A DNA stretch of 64,000 nucleotides from Roseovarius gaetbuli (GCF_900172365.1 NZ_FWFJ01000001.1:124001-188000); one strand, 5' to 3'. Counted from the stretch's first letter, positions 18,036 through 30,861 are shown. Made by a program: numbers and translations. Notes: generated from the letters alone by a model not told the origin.

Positions 18036-19181
18036 TTAATACCCGCGCCAGATCCAGCCGCCGCCAAGCACCCGCGTGCCGTCGGCCTCGTAAAACACAC
18101 AGGCCTGCCCCGGCGACACGCCCTCTTCGGGCACCAGCAATTCGACCTCGGCTTCGGTTTCCGAAATCGGGCGCAGGATCGCCTCGCGCACCGGTCGGGT
18201 AGAGCGCACCTTGACGGCCACGGTCCATTCGGGCCGCGACATCAGCGGCTCATCGCCGAGCCAGTTGATTTCGCGCAGCGGCACCTTTCGGGTCGAGAGC
18301 ATCTCCTTGGGGCCGACGATGACCTGTTTGGCATCCACATCAAGGCGCACCACGTAGAGCGGATCGGCAAGCCCGCCGATGCCAAGGCCGCGGCGCTGAC
18401 CGATGGTATAGTGGATCACCCCCTCGTGTGCCCCAAGCACCCGGCCATCGGCATGCACGATCTCGCCCGGGTCTGCAGCGCCGGGGCGCAGTTTCTCGAT
18501 CACGCTGGCGTAATTGCCGTCCGGCACGAAACAGATATCCTGGCTGTCGGGCTTGTCTGCGACCTGCAATCCGTATTTCGCCGCCAGCTCTCGGGTGGCG
18601 TCCTTGGACGGCAAATGCCCAAGCGGAAAGCGCAGGTATTCGAGTTGTTCCGCGGTCGTCGAGAACAGAAAATATGACTGATCGCGATTCGAATCAGCCG
18701 CGCAGTGCAATTCCGCGCCGTTCAAACCGGTCTTGCGCTGAATATAATGACCCGTCGCCATGCAATCGGCGTCAAGATCGCGCGCGGTCTGCAACAGGTC
18801 CTTGAACTTGACCCGCTCGTTACAGCGGATACAGGGCACCGGCGTTGCCCCCGCAAGATAGCTGTCGGCAAATTCGTCGATGACCGCGTCGCGGAAAATG
18901 TTTTCATAATCCAGCACATAATGCGGAAAACCCACGTCTTCTGCGACCCGGCGTGCGTCGTGAATATCGATCCCCGCACAGCAGGCGCCCTTCTTGGCAA
19001 GCGCCGCGCCGTGGTCATAAAGTTGCAGAGTTACCCCCACGACATCATAGCCCTGTTCCGCAAGGTAAGCCGCCACAACAGAGCTGTCGACGCCACCAGA
19101 CATGGCCACAACCACGCGAGTATCGGCCGGGTCTTTTGCAAAACCAAGGGAGTTCAGGGGATTATCACTATCAAGCGCCAT
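18036..19181 (-). CDS. mnmA: tRNA 2-thiouridylase MnmA
   Basis: 381 residues. The PP-loop [20 protein letters not shown] lies near the N-terminus. The first catalytic cysteine is in [14 protein letters not shown] and the second in [12 protein letters not shown]. MnmA adenylates and thiolates U34 of Lys, Glu and Gln tRNAs. The C-terminal beta-barrel ends in [18 protein letters not shown]. Convergent with hflX and divergent from sciP. Length and motifs are all normal. Confidence 0.96.
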   Translation of the reverse strand: MALDSDNPLNSLGFAKDPADTRVVVAMSGGVDSSVVAAYLAEQGYDVVGVTLQLYDHGAALAKKGACCAGIDIHDARRVAEDVGFPHYVLDYENIFRDAVIDEFADSYLAGATPVPCIRCNERVKFKDLLQTARDLDADCMATGHYIQRKTGLNGAELHCAADSNRDQSYFLFSTTAEQLEYLRFPLGHLPSKDATRELAAKYGLQVADKPDSQDICFVPDGNYASVIEKLRPGAADPGEIVHADGRVLGAHEGVIHYTIGQRRGLGIGGLADPLYVVRLDVDAKQVIVGPKEMLSTRKVPLREINWLGDEPLMSRPEWTVAVKVRSTRPVREAILRPISETEAEVELLVPEEGVSPGQACVFYEADGTRVLGGGWIWRGY

Positions 19182-19304
19182 ATCGGCCTCCGATCAGGGT
19201 CGTTCAGAATATAGGAAAATCCTAATTACTCTCAAGCCCCGGTTTCACCTGCCGTTAAGCCTGATGCTGTCATTTTGGTCCACATCAGAAGAAGGGTGAG
19301 AGTG

Positions 19305-19583
19305 ATGTATCTGAAGAAAGTAGAAGGGCCAAGGGCCGTCAGCCTGCCGGATGGCACGATATTGAGTCGCGCAGACCTGCCCCCCGCCGATACCCGGCGA
19401 TGGGTGGCCTCGCGCAAACTGGCCGTGGTGCGCGGGGTGGCCTATGGGCTTATTACCCGCAGCGAGGCGATGGCGACTTACGGGCTGAGCGAGGAAGAGT
19501 TCGACGCCTGGGTCACAGCCGTCAGCAGCCATGGAGAACAGGCGCTGAAGGTAACCGCGCTCAAGGAATATAGACAACTTTAG
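19305..19583 (+). CDS. sciP: CtrA inhibitor SciP (DUF1153)
   Basis: 92 residues from ATG 19305, preceded by GAAGGGTGAGAG. The sequence MYLKKVEGPRAVSLPDGTIL and VASRKLAVVRGVAYGLITRS is the signature of SciP, the small helix-turn-helix protein that binds CtrA and blocks its activation of transcription in Caulobacter. An upstream TTG reading adds ten residues that are not family-like. It lies immediately before ctrA in the same direction, so regulator and antagonist are neighbours. Confidence 0.93.
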   Translation: MYLKKVEGPRAVSLPDGTILSRADLPPADTRRWVASRKLAVVRGVAYGLITRSEAMATYGLSEEEFDAWVTAVSSHGEQALKVTALKEYRQL

Positions 19584-19610
19584 GGGTGTTGGCAGAATGT
19601 TCCTGCAATG

Positions 19611-19629
19611 GTAACGTGTGGTTAACCAT
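19611..19629 (+). promoter_or_regulatory. Candidate CtrA box in the ctrA promoter
   Basis: GTAA-N7-TTAACCAT matches the CtrA consensus TTAA-N7-TTAA in seven of eight positions and carries the full TTAACCAT half-site. It lies about 50 bp before the ctrA start and fits autoregulation. TTTGAC follows directly as a possible -35 element. Confidence 0.6.
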
Positions 19630-19678
19630 TTTTGACGAGTGTTGATCTTAATGAAGCACTGATCTGTGGAGAACCCAT

Positions 19679-20395
19679 ATGCGCGTACTACTGGTCGAGG
19701 ACGATCCGACAACCTCGAAAAGCATTGAACTGATGCTGACTCATGCAAACCTGAACGTTTATACGACCGATCTGGGCGAAGAGGGGGTCGATCTGGCCAA
19801 GCTCTACGACTATGATCTGATCCTGCTGGATCTTGGTCTGCCGGATATGAACGGCCATGATGTTCTGCGTCAACTGCGCATGGCGCGGATTGATACGCCG
19901 ATCCTTATCCTGTCGGGTGCCGATGACACCGAAAGCAAGATCAAGGGCTTTGGGTTCGGGGCCGATGATTACCTGACCAAGCCGTTTCACCGCGAAGAGC
20001 TTGTGGCGCGCATTCATGCGATTATCCGCCGGTCAAAGGGTCATTCGCAATCTGTCATCCGCACCGGCAAGATCAACGTCAACCTGGATGCCAAGACGGT
20101 GGATGTGGGCGGTAAAACCGTGCATCTGACCGGCAAGGAATACCAGATGCTCGAGTTGTTGTCGTTGCGCAAGGGCGCGACGCTGACCAAAGAGATGTTC
20201 CTCAACCACCTTTACGGCGGCATGGACGAACCCGAGCTCAAGATCATCGACGTCTTCATCTGTAAGCTGCGCAAGAAGGTCAGCGAAGCGACCGATGGCG
20301 CGAATTACATCGAAACTGTCTGGGGCCGGGGCTATGTGCTGCGCGATCCCGATCCGAGCGAGATGGATGACCAAAGGCTTGCGATTGGCGCCTGA
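19679..20395 (+). CDS. ctrA: Cell-cycle master response regulator CtrA
   Basis: 238 residues of the OmpR class. Receiver: [20 protein letters not shown], phospho-Asp in [15 protein letters not shown], Lys in [11 protein letters not shown]. Winged-helix DNA-binding domain: [20 protein letters not shown] and [17 protein letters not shown]. In Caulobacter CtrA controls replication initiation and division; in Rhodobacterales it mainly controls motility and gene-transfer-agent genes and is often dispensable. The C-terminus ([12 protein letters not shown]) differs from the Caulobacter proteolysis tag ending in two alanines. The adjacent sciP and a CtrA-like box support the call. Confidence 0.97.
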   Translation: MRVLLVEDDPTTSKSIELMLTHANLNVYTTDLGEEGVDLAKLYDYDLILLDLGLPDMNGHDVLRQLRMARIDTPILILSGADDTESKIKGFGFGADDYLTKPFHREELVARIHAIIRRSKGHSQSVIRTGKINVNLDAKTVDVGGKTVHLTGKEYQMLELLSLRKGATLTKEMFLNHLYGGMDEPELKIIDVFICKLRKKVSEATDGANYIETVWGRGYVLRDPDPSEMDDQRLAIGA

Positions 20396-20450
20396 AGCGC
20401 GCCGTGACATCTGGACCTCTGCCAGACAGGGCCCTATCACTTTGACCTGA

Positions 20451-24706
<4,256 letters not shown>

Positions 24707-24734
24707 AGAAATTCGTTCCACATAGTTCACAAAT

Positions 24735-24749
24735 GTTCTTAAAAAGTTC
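24735..24749 (+). promoter_or_regulatory. Perfect alphaproteobacterial LexA (SOS) box
   Basis: GTTC-TTAAAAA-GTTC is an exact GTTC-N7-GTTC, the LexA recognition pattern of alphaproteobacteria. Two more GTTC elements (24715-24718 and 24725-24728) precede it at six-base spacing. It lies 65 bp before the small ORF at 24814. A TTAAC element (24760-24764), which could be part of a CtrA half-site, follows. Confidence 0.65.
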
Positions 24750-24813
24750 TTTACTTTGGTTAACGGAAATGAGAACAAAGGAGCAACACAAGGTTTTCAA
24801 AAGGAAGCGCCCC

Positions 24814-24936
24814 ATGTTGCACCAGATCAAGACAGCCGCCGCCCGGTCGCAAGACACGTTGCTGGCCGATGCCCTAGGTGCTGCGGCGCTGATGATAACC
24901 TTGGTCGGGGCGCTCTATTTGCCCGGATTGTTCTGA
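24814..24936 (+). CDS. 40-residue single-pass membrane peptide, candidate SOS-induced division inhibitor
   Basis: ATG 24814 with AAGGAAG at nine bases gives a 40-residue product: a charged N-terminal third (MLHQIKTAAARSQDTLLADA) and then one continuous hydrophobic helix ending LPGLF. A longer reading from 24658 overlaps recG and is not credible. The gene follows recG and sits behind a perfect GTTC-N7-GTTC box. Small single-helix SOS peptides that block division are known (SidA of Caulobacter, 29 residues). Size, topology and control fit, but sequence homology to SidA is not evident to me. A hairpin terminator lies 154 bp downstream. Confidence 0.65.
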   Translation: MLHQIKTAAARSQDTLLADALGAAALMITLVGALYLPGLF

Positions 24937-25089
24937 GTTTCTGCCTGGCGGGGTGACCCTGTTGTCGCCTGCACCCCCTCTGTCCCAACTTCGGGGTGCC
25001 AAAGTTTCTGCCTGTTCCTTTGCTATTTTCGGGGTTTGCCTCATTCCCCCCGATAAGCGTGACAGGGTCCGCAAACCTCGCTTACCTTG
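24937..25089 (+). other. Untranslated stretch between the small ORF and a terminator, possible 3' small RNA
   Basis: About 150 bp with no convincing gene, ending at a strong intrinsic terminator. A 12-base direct repeat AGTTTCTGCCTG occurs at 24936-24947 and 25003-25014. The length between the small ORF and the terminator would allow a stable 3'-UTR RNA. No known RNA family was recognised. Confidence 0.35.
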
Positions 25090-25125
25090 CCGCCGCCGTT
25101 CACCCGAACGCGCGGCGGTTTTTTT
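25090..25125 (+). terminator. Intrinsic terminator
   Basis: CCGCCGC-CGTTC-ACCC-GAACG-C-GCGGCGG forms a two-part stem (7 + 5 bp, one bulged base) with a 4-base loop, followed by seven T (25119-25125). Confidence 0.88.
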
Positions 25126-25169
25126 GCGAAACGGATTGACCCATGTCAATAAGCCGAGGGCAAGCGGGT

Positions 25170-25198
25170 CTACCATTCCCTTTCGTTTAGGGAGGTAG
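25170..25198 (+). promoter_or_regulatory. Hairpin covering the ribosome site of the cytochrome c gene
   Basis: CTACC/GGTAG and CCCT/AGGG pair around a TTTCGTT loop. The 3' arm contains GGGAGG, the Shine-Dalgarno sequence of the gene starting at 25203, so folding would hide it. Confidence 0.4.
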
Positions 25199-25202
25199 TC
25201 TC

Positions 25203-25616
25203 ATGAAAATTCTAGCTTATGCTGCTATGGTTGCGATTTTGGGGTCTTCACAGTCGGCTCTTGCGCAAGACAACACATTCGGAGCCATAGAATACGGAAA
25301 TTCCTGTGCCCAGTGTCACGGCATGGATGGTAAGGGCGGGGGGCCGATGGCTGGTTTCCTGACCGGCACCCTGCCGGATCTTACACAGCTTCAGAAAGAC
25401 AATGGCGGCGTGTTCCCGGTGACCCGCGTCTATGGCGTAATTGATGGCAGCACTGAATTGGGCCCGCATGGCACACGTGAAATGCCGGCATGGGGCAACC
25501 GCTATAAGCTCGATGCGCAAGAGCACCTGTCCTATGATTTCGGTCCGAGCCGCGAAACCTATGTTCGCACGCGAATCCTGGCCCTGATCGAACATCTTGC
25601 CGCCATGCAGGACTAG
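25203..25616 (+). CDS. Periplasmic monohaem cytochrome c
   Basis: 137 residues with an N-terminal Sec signal (MKILAYAAMVAILGSSQSAL, cleavage after ALAQ likely). The haem site CAQCH lies in YGNSCAQCHGMDGKGGGPMA, and likely distal ligand methionines follow (REMPAWGNRY). Small class I cytochromes of this type carry electrons in the periplasm; the partner is not shown by the context. It stands alone, between a terminator and the convergent Fe-S scaffold gene whose stop is only seven bases away. The Shine-Dalgarno sequence lies in a hairpin. Confidence 0.88.
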   Translation: MKILAYAAMVAILGSSQSALAQDNTFGAIEYGNSCAQCHGMDGKGGGPMAGFLTGTLPDLTQLQKDNGGVFPVTRVYGVIDGSTELGPHGTREMPAWGNRYKLDAQEHLSYDFGPSRETYVRTRILALIEHLAAMQD

Positions 25617-25623
25617 GCCTCCT

Positions 25624-26079
25624 TCAGGCGCAGGAACTTTGGGCTTTGGCCTGTTCCATCGCCTCAACGGCGGCTTCGAGAGTGAGAAGGATCGAGGCGT
25701 GGCGGTTCTTGTAATCGCGCGCCGGTCGCAACACCCCGAGGCCGTCAAAGGGTGTCGGCGGTGTCGGGCCGTCGTTTTTCAGCATCTCTTTCAGCGCATC
25801 ACGCGCCGCTGTCACCTGCGCCAGATCACAGCCGATGATGTGCTCGCCGACCACCGATGCGGCGGCCTGACCCAAGGCGCAGGCCTTGACCTCAGCGGCA
25901 TAATCGCTGATGCGGCCATTCTCGCAGGTGATATCGACGGTCACCGTCGAACCACAGAGTGGGGCACGCCGTTTGACGCTTGCATCGGGCGCAGCAAGGC
26001 GACCGTGATGGGGAATATCCGCGGCGAGCGCCAGAATGCGCGCCGAGTAAAGTTTGATCAGGTCAGTTTCGCCGCTCAT
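25624..26079 (-). CDS. Iron-sulfur cluster assembly scaffold protein, IscU/NifU-like
   Basis: 151 residues from the ATG at 26079; a nine-residue upstream extension to 26106 lacks support. Cysteines sit at the positions expected for the scaffold: APLCGSTVTVDI and AEVKACALGQAAASV, with further Cys at the C-terminus (QSSCA). The normal third ligand region is less clear, so this belongs to the divergent NifU-N-like group found in Rhodobacterales rather than to canonical IscU. Divergent from hisI. Confidence 0.78.
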   Translation of the reverse strand: MSGETDLIKLYSARILALAADIPHHGRLAAPDASVKRRAPLCGSTVTVDITCENGRISDYAAEVKACALGQAAASVVGEHIIGCDLAQVTAARDALKEMLKNDGPTPPTPFDGLGVLRPARDYKNRHASILLTLEAAVEAMEQAKAQSSCA

Positions 26080-26146
26080 GGCTTTCCCTTTCGGTTCTGA
26101 CCTCATAAATAGGCCTCAGACGCGCAGATGCAAAAGGTTTTCCGCA

Positions 26147-26515
26147 ATGGAATTTGATCCGGCCACACTAAAGTATGACGCAAACGGGTTGATCCCGGCG
26201 ATTGCCCAGGATGCGACCAGCGGCGAGGTTCTCATGATGGCCTGGATGAATGGCGAGGCGGTGGCACGCACACTTGCAACCGGGCGCGTGACCTATTGGA
26301 GCCGTTCACGACAGGCGTTCTGGATCAAGGGCGAAACCAGCGGACATGTGCAGAACTTGGTGGATTTCCGGGTTGATTGTGATCGCGATTGTCTTTTGGT
26401 CACGGTCAATCAGGTCGGGCCGGCCTGTCATACCAACCGGCGGAGCTGTTTCTATACGGCTGTGCGGCAGGGCGATGAGACCGAGATCATGGCGCCTATG
26501 GACAGCTCTGAGTGA
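26147..26515 (+). CDS. hisI: Phosphoribosyl-AMP cyclohydrolase
   Basis: 122 residues from ATG 26147. Motifs: GEVLMMAWMNGEAVARTL, TYWSRSRQAFWIKGETSGH, DCDRDCLLVTV (metal-binding aspartates and cysteine) and GPACHTNRRSCFY (zinc cysteines). It opens the purine ring of PR-AMP in histidine synthesis. It is the stand-alone form, without the HisE domain. An upstream in-frame extension to 26054 overlaps the divergent gene and is rejected. The stop codon lies inside the start of an extragenic repeat tail. Confidence 0.96.
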   Translation: MEFDPATLKYDANGLIPAIAQDATSGEVLMMAWMNGEAVARTLATGRVTYWSRSRQAFWIKGETSGHVQNLVDFRVDCDRDCLLVTVNQVGPACHTNRRSCFYTAVRQGDETEIMAPMDSSE

Positions 26516-26537
26516 GTATTTGAGCCAAGAAGAAGCT
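26512..26537 (+). repeat. Extragenic repeat, copy 3 (tail only)
   Basis: GAGTATTTGAGCCAAGAAGAAG overlaps the hisI stop and fills the gap to the convergent gluQRS gene. It has no GC palindrome. Confidence 0.65.
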
Positions 26538-27394
26538 TAGAGGCCGATCATCCGGCGAATGTCATCGGGGCTGGCACCTTCGGAGCGGTAGGTGGCAATC
26601 GCGCGGGCATCATCGCGTTTGGCGAGGCGTTTTCCGGTCTCGTCGCGGATCAACCCGTGATGATGATAGAGTGGGCTTGGCAGGGCGAGCAGACCTTGCA
26701 GGAGAACGTGGATTTGCGTCGCCTCGAAAAGATCCTGGCCTCGGATCACGTGGGTGATGCGTTGATCCGCATCGTCGATGACCACCGAGAGATGATAGGA
26801 CGCCCCCATTTCGCGACGGGCCAGCACCACGTCACCGACGGTTTGGGCCATATTTTGCGAGGTGATCAAACCGGTTTCACCGTTTGGTCCTTCGCCGGTT
26901 TCGGTGAAGGTTGGCGGCGTGGAGAGGCGATCAAGTGCGCGCGCCATGTCGAGACGCAGGGCGCTGTCGGTGGGCATCGGCCCCACCGGCGGTGTGGCGG
27001 GGCGGCAGGTTCCGGGATAGATCAGCCCGTCGGGGCCGTGCAGGGCCACGCCTTCTTGCGGGGCGGATGCGGCGGCACGGATGTCGGCGCGGGTGCAGGA
27101 GCAGGGGTAGAGCAGGCCCATGTCCCAGAGTCGCAAGAGGCCGTCGCGATAGCGCGGCAAGCGTTCGGATTGGCGCAGCACCGGGGTGAGCCAGTTCAGG
27201 CCAAGCCAGTGCAGATCGTCAAAAATCTGCGCCTCCCATGCGGGGCGGCTTCGGCTCTGGTCGATATCGTCAATCCGCAGGTGGAAGATGCCGCTGGCGG
27301 CCATGGCCATGTCATAGGCCGTGATCGCCGAAAAGGCATGCCCCAGATGCAGGGGGCCCGTCGGGGACGGGGCGAAGCGGGTGCAAAAAGTCAC
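26537..27394 (-). CDS. gluQ: Glutamyl-Q tRNA(Asp) synthetase
   Basis: 285 residues from the GTG at 27394. It overlaps the stop of the upstream methyltransferase (GTGA). TRFAPSPTGPLHLGHAFSAI is the class I HIGH region, TGKRLAKRDDARAI the KMSKS-like loop, and CSCTRADIR a zinc-site remnant. It is shorter than GltX because the anticodon-binding domain is missing, as in GluQ (YadB). It attaches glutamate to queuosine in tRNA-Asp. A longer in-frame start at 27484 overlaps the methyltransferase and is not credible. Confidence 0.93.
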   Translation of the reverse strand: MTFCTRFAPSPTGPLHLGHAFSAITAYDMAMAASGIFHLRIDDIDQSRSRPAWEAQIFDDLHWLGLNWLTPVLRQSERLPRYRDGLLRLWDMGLLYPCSCTRADIRAAASAPQEGVALHGPDGLIYPGTCRPATPPVGPMPTDSALRLDMARALDRLSTPPTFTETGEGPNGETGLITSQNMAQTVGDVVLARREMGASYHLSVVIDDADQRITHVIRGQDLFEATQIHVLLQGLLALPSPLYHHHGLIRDETGKRLAKRDDARAIATYRSEGASPDDIRRMIGL

Positions 27395-28005
27395 GCCTTT
27401 TGAAGTATATAAACGTTGGAGTTCAACCCCTGACCGGGGAGGTGGGGGCCGTAGTCCTTGCTCAGAAGGCGGGCCGCGCCGCAATCAAGCCAGCCGTTGA
27501 GCGCGCCTTCATAAATCGGGTCGGCAAGGGCGTGGTCGTTGTAGCTGAAGACCAGGTACCCGCCGCGATCGAGCGCCTTCATCAGGAGATCAAAGGTCGA
27601 GACCGGGGCCGCGCCGGGGCCGATCACGCCAATCGCCGCGATGGCCTTGTAGGCGCCTTTCGGGACCGGGGTTTTGGCGGTCACGTCAAGTGATGACAGG
27701 CTGCGATAAACGCCTTTGGCCGTGGCCTGCGCCAGCATGTCGGGGCTTGGGTCGATGCCGTCGATCACCTCAAACCCGGCCAGTTTGAGCGCCAGACCAG
27801 AGAGGCCGGTGCCGCAGCCGTAATCAAGCACCGGGGTCTGTGGCTCGGGTAGTTTGGCAAAAAGCGCCTTGGCACAACGGCCCGGCGTGGCATAGCCGTT
27901 CTCGGCGATCTCCGCGTCATATGTGCTTGCCCAGTCGTTATAAAACTGGCTGGCGTCCTCGTTTGTGTCCAGCCCGTAGGCCTTATCCAGAAATTTTTCA
28001 CTCAT
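27391..28005 (-). CDS. Class I SAM-dependent methyltransferase
   Basis: 204 residues. The N-terminal helix has FYNDWASTYDAEI; motif I is VLDYGCGTGLSGLAL, followed by the acidic loop IDGIDPSPDMLAQA and the later strand GGYLVFSYND. This is the Rossmann-like methyltransferase fold with a normal SAM-binding glycine-rich loop. The substrate cannot be told from sequence. It lies between gluQ and trmFO on the same strand, possibly a tRNA-modification cluster, though nothing in the protein says tRNA. Confidence 0.85.
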   Translation of the reverse strand: MSEKFLDKAYGLDTNEDASQFYNDWASTYDAEIAENGYATPGRCAKALFAKLPEPQTPVLDYGCGTGLSGLALKLAGFEVIDGIDPSPDMLAQATAKGVYRSLSSLDVTAKTPVPKGAYKAIAAIGVIGPGAAPVSTFDLLMKALDRGGYLVFSYNDHALADPIYEGALNGWLDCGAARLLSKDYGPHLPGQGLNSNVYILQKA

Positions 28006-28041
28006 GCTTTAAGAGTGGCCGAAGAGTTACGCCACGTCCAG

Positions 28042-29382
28042 TCAAGACTTTGCCAGCCAGTCGCTCCAAGCGGCCTTGGCGCGGTCGGTATAGGCCTTGT
28101 AGCGGTCTTTGCGGCCACGTCGCCCACCCTTGAGGCCGTCAACCGGGCGAAACAGGCCGAAATTGACGTTCATCGGCTGAAAGGTCTTGGCCTCGGCTCC
28201 GCCGGTGATGTGGTGGATCAGCGCGCCCATGGCGCTATCCTGGGGCGGATCGGCAAGCGGCGCGCCGAGGATTTCGGCGGCGGCCATGCGACCGGCCAAA
28301 AGCCCCATGGCGGCGGATTCGACGTAGCCCTCGACGCCGGTGATCTGACCGGCAAAGCGGATGTGCGGGCGCGAGCGCAGGCGCATCTGGTTGTCGAGCA
28401 GAGTGGGCGAATTGATGAAGGTGTTGCGGTGAATGCCGCCAAGGCGGGCAAAGCTGGCGTTTTCCAGACCAGGGATCATGCGCAGCACTTCTTTCTGCGC
28501 GCCATATTTCATTTTAGTCTGAAATCCCACGATGTTATAGAGTGTTCCTAATGCATTATCCCGGCGCAGCTGGACCACCGCCCATGGCTTGATATCCGGC
28601 TGATGCGGGTTGGTCAGGCCGACCGGTTTCATCGGGCCGTGGCGCAGGGTTTCGCGACCGCGTTCGGCCATCACCTCGATCGGCAGGCAGCCGTCGAAAT
28701 ACCCGGCGGTCTCGCCCTCGTGGAACTCGGTTTTCTCGGCGGTGAGCAAAGCGTCGATAAAGGCCTCGTATTGGGCCTTGTCCATCGGGCAGTTGAGGTA
28801 GGCGGTGCGCTCTTCCTCGGTTTCACCCTTGTCATAGCGCGACTGCATCCAGGCGCGCGACATGTCGATGCTGTCATAATAAAGGATCGGCGCGATGGCG
28901 TCGAAAAACGCCAGCGACTCGGCGCCGGTCTCACTGGCGATTGCCTTGCCAAGCCCCTCAGAGGTGAGCGGGCCGGTGGCGATGATCCAGTGTCCATCCT
29001 CCGGTAGGGTGTCGATGGCGCCGTATTCAACCGTGATATTGGGATGCGCCACAAGCGCCGCGGTCACCGATTGTGCAAAGGGGTCGCGATCCACCGCAAG
29101 CGCGCCGCCGGCTGGAATGCGGTGCTTTTCGGCGGTCTGCATGATCAGGCCGTTTGCCGCGCGCATCTCCCAATGCAACAGGCCGACTGCGTTTTGTTCG
29201 TCGTCATCCGAGCGGAACGAATTGGAACAGACCATTTCGGCCAGATCGCCGGTGCGATGGGCAAAGGTTTTCACCTCTGGGCGCATCTCGTGGATGACAA
29301 CGGGCACGCCCATATGGGCGGCCTGCCATGCGGCCTCGGAGCCGGCCATGCCGCCGCCGATGATATGTAATGTTTTGCTCAT
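28042..29382 (-). CDS. trmFO: tRNA m5U54 methyltransferase, folate-dependent
   Basis: 446 residues. FAD-binding [16 protein letters not shown] at the N-terminus, VIHEMRPEV, and the internal CSNSFRSDD segment typical of the GidA-like TrmFO family. TrmFO methylates U54 of tRNA using methylene-tetrahydrofolate and FADH2. Here it stands upstream of a methyltransferase and gluQ. Length is normal. Confidence 0.95.
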   Translation of the reverse strand: MSKTLHIIGGGMAGSEAAWQAAHMGVPVVIHEMRPEVKTFAHRTGDLAEMVCSNSFRSDDDEQNAVGLLHWEMRAANGLIMQTAEKHRIPAGGALAVDRDPFAQSVTAALVAHPNITVEYGAIDTLPEDGHWIIATGPLTSEGLGKAIASETGAESLAFFDAIAPILYYDSIDMSRAWMQSRYDKGETEEERTAYLNCPMDKAQYEAFIDALLTAEKTEFHEGETAGYFDGCLPIEVMAERGRETLRHGPMKPVGLTNPHQPDIKPWAVVQLRRDNALGTLYNIVGFQTKMKYGAQKEVLRMIPGLENASFARLGGIHRNTFINSPTLLDNQMRLRSRPHIRFAGQITGVEGYVESAAMGLLAGRMAAAEILGAPLADPPQDSAMGALIHHITGGAEAKTFQPMNVNFGLFRPVDGLKGGRRGRKDRYKAYTDRAKAAWSDWLAKS

Positions 29383-29425
29383 GGCGCGGGATGTAGGCGA
29401 TTGCAGGGGGTTTGAAAAGGGGCGC

Positions 29426-30211
29426 TCACTGATCCCAATCCGGGGCGCGTTTTTCGATAAAGGCGTTGATGCCCTCGGCGGTGTCGCGATCGAGCATGTT
29501 TTCCACCATCACCGCGCCGGTATGGGCATAGGCCGCATCGACGTCCATTTCGAGCTGGTCGTAAAAGGCGCGTTTGCCGATGCGCACGGCACTTCCAAGC
29601 TTGGCGGCGACGGTTTCGGCGAGGGCGAGCGTGGCCGCGTCAAGATCTTCGGGTGACACCGCGCGGTTGATAAGGCCAAGCTCTGCAGCGCGCATGGTGT
29701 CGATGAATTCGCCGGTGGTGAGCATCTCGAAGGCCTGTTTGCGCGGGATGTTGCGGCTGAGCGCGACCATCGGGGTTGAGCAGAACAGGCCGATATTAAC
29801 CCCGTTGACGCCAAAGCGCGTGCCGTGGGCGGCGACGGCCATGTCACAGCTTGCCACAAGCTGACAGCCCGCGGCGGTGGCGATGCCGTGGGGCGCGGCA
29901 ATCACCGGCTGTGGCAGGGTGCGGATGGCCCGCATCACGCTGGTGCAGCGATTGAACAGATCGGCGAAATAGGCGCGCCCGCCATCGGGCGACTGACGGC
30001 CAGCGGTCATTTCCTTGAGGTCGTGACCGGCGCAAAATGCCTTGCCTGCGCCCGCGAGCGTAACCACGCGAATGGTTTTATCCTGCGCCAGTTGATCGAA
30101 CTGATCCTGCAGGGCGGCGAGCATCGCGTCGCTGAGAGCGTTGAGTTTTTCCGGCGCGTTCAATGTGAGCCGGGCAATGGCGCCGGTATCCTGGCGGTCG
30201 AGAATTGTCAT
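29426..30211 (-). CDS. Enoyl-CoA hydratase-like protein of the ECHDC3 group, catalytic glutamates missing
   Basis: 261 residues from the ATG at 30211. Crotonase fold: [17 protein letters not shown] is the oxyanion-hole loop, and [20 protein letters not shown] with [20 protein letters not shown] match the ECHDC3 subgroup. The two glutamates of true enoyl-CoA hydratases are absent (Gln in GCQLVAS; Gly-Val in place of the second), so simple hydratase activity is doubtful. A longer reading to 30421 overlaps the divergent thioesterase gene and is not real. Confidence 0.87.
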   Translation of the reverse strand: MTILDRQDTGAIARLTLNAPEKLNALSDAMLAALQDQFDQLAQDKTIRVVTLAGAGKAFCAGHDLKEMTAGRQSPDGGRAYFADLFNRCTSVMRAIRTLPQPVIAAPHGIATAAGCQLVASCDMAVAAHGTRFGVNGVNIGLFCSTPMVALSRNIPRKQAFEMLTTGEFIDTMRAAELGLINRAVSPEDLDAATLALAETVAAKLGSAVRIGKRAFYDQLEMDVDAAYAHTGAVMVENMLDRDTAEGINAFIEKRAPDWDQ

Positions 30212-30269
30212 CTTGTATCCCTTCAAAGCTTGTGGCCATTCTAGCGCGCGATTGGGCAAGGAGCAAAGC

Positions 30270-30689
30270 ATGAGCCTTAAAATGACGCGCGACGAGCTGA
30301 CGGTGTTTCTGGATCGGGAATTTCCCCAGGTGAAGGGTGATTTTGCCATCGAAGAGGTCGGCGACATGCGCGTGCGGGTGCGCCTTGTGGTGGCCGACAA
30401 GCACTTGCGCCCCGGTGGCACGGTGTCCGGCCCGTCGATCTTTGCGCTTGCGGATGTGGCGGTTTATCTTGCGACGCTGGCGATGATCGGCCCCAAGGCC
30501 ATGGCCGTCACCACCAATTGCAGTATTGATTTCATGCGCAAGCCGACGGCGGGCGTTGATCTTGTGGCCGAATGCAGGTTGCTCAAACTGGGCAGGACCC
30601 TGTCTGTCGGTGATGTTCTTATCTTTTCCGAGGGCATGGAGGCCCCGGTGGCGCGCGCCAGCCTGACCTATGCGATCCCGCCTAAATAG
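30270..30689 (+). CDS. Hotdog-fold thioesterase, PaaI type
   Basis: 139 residues from ATG 30270, with AAGGAG upstream. HLRPGGTVSGPSIFALADVA and AVTTNCSIDFMRKPTAG are the helix and strand signatures of PaaI/YbgC-like acyl-CoA thioesterases. Divergent from the crotonase-like gene (58 bp between starts), so the two may work on the same acyl-CoA (inference). An upstream in-frame extension to 30141 is rejected because it overlaps the neighbour. A palindromic repeat follows the stop. Confidence 0.88.
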   Translation: MSLKMTRDELTVFLDREFPQVKGDFAIEEVGDMRVRVRLVVADKHLRPGGTVSGPSIFALADVAVYLATLAMIGPKAMAVTTNCSIDFMRKPTAGVDLVAECRLLKLGRTLSVGDVLIFSEGMEAPVARASLTYAIPPK

Positions 30690-30693
30690 GTGA

Positions 30694-30752
30694 GGCCGGG
30701 GGGCTGTCTGCCCCCGGACCCCCCGTGAGTATTTAGGCCAAGAAGAAGAAGG
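30694..30752 (+). repeat. Extragenic repeat, copy 4
   Basis: A CCGGGGGGC/GCCCCCGG hairpin (30696-30704 with 30710-30717) is followed by GGACCCCCCGTGAGTATTT, then AGGCCAAGAAGAAG. Same order of parts as the copy at 12.8 kb. Confidence 0.75.
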
Positions 30753-30861
30753 CAGGGCGGGCAGGGGGTATTTGCGGGAGAAAGTGCGCAGCGAAGTGGG
30801 GTATTATATTACCTAATTTTCAAGTCATTGATTTGGCTTTGTTTAATTGGGGTGACTGTGG

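Noticed and set aside
24937..25089. 6S RNA, SRP RNA or tmRNA
   Set aside because: No match to the conserved pieces of these RNAs that I can recall; only the downstream terminator is clear.
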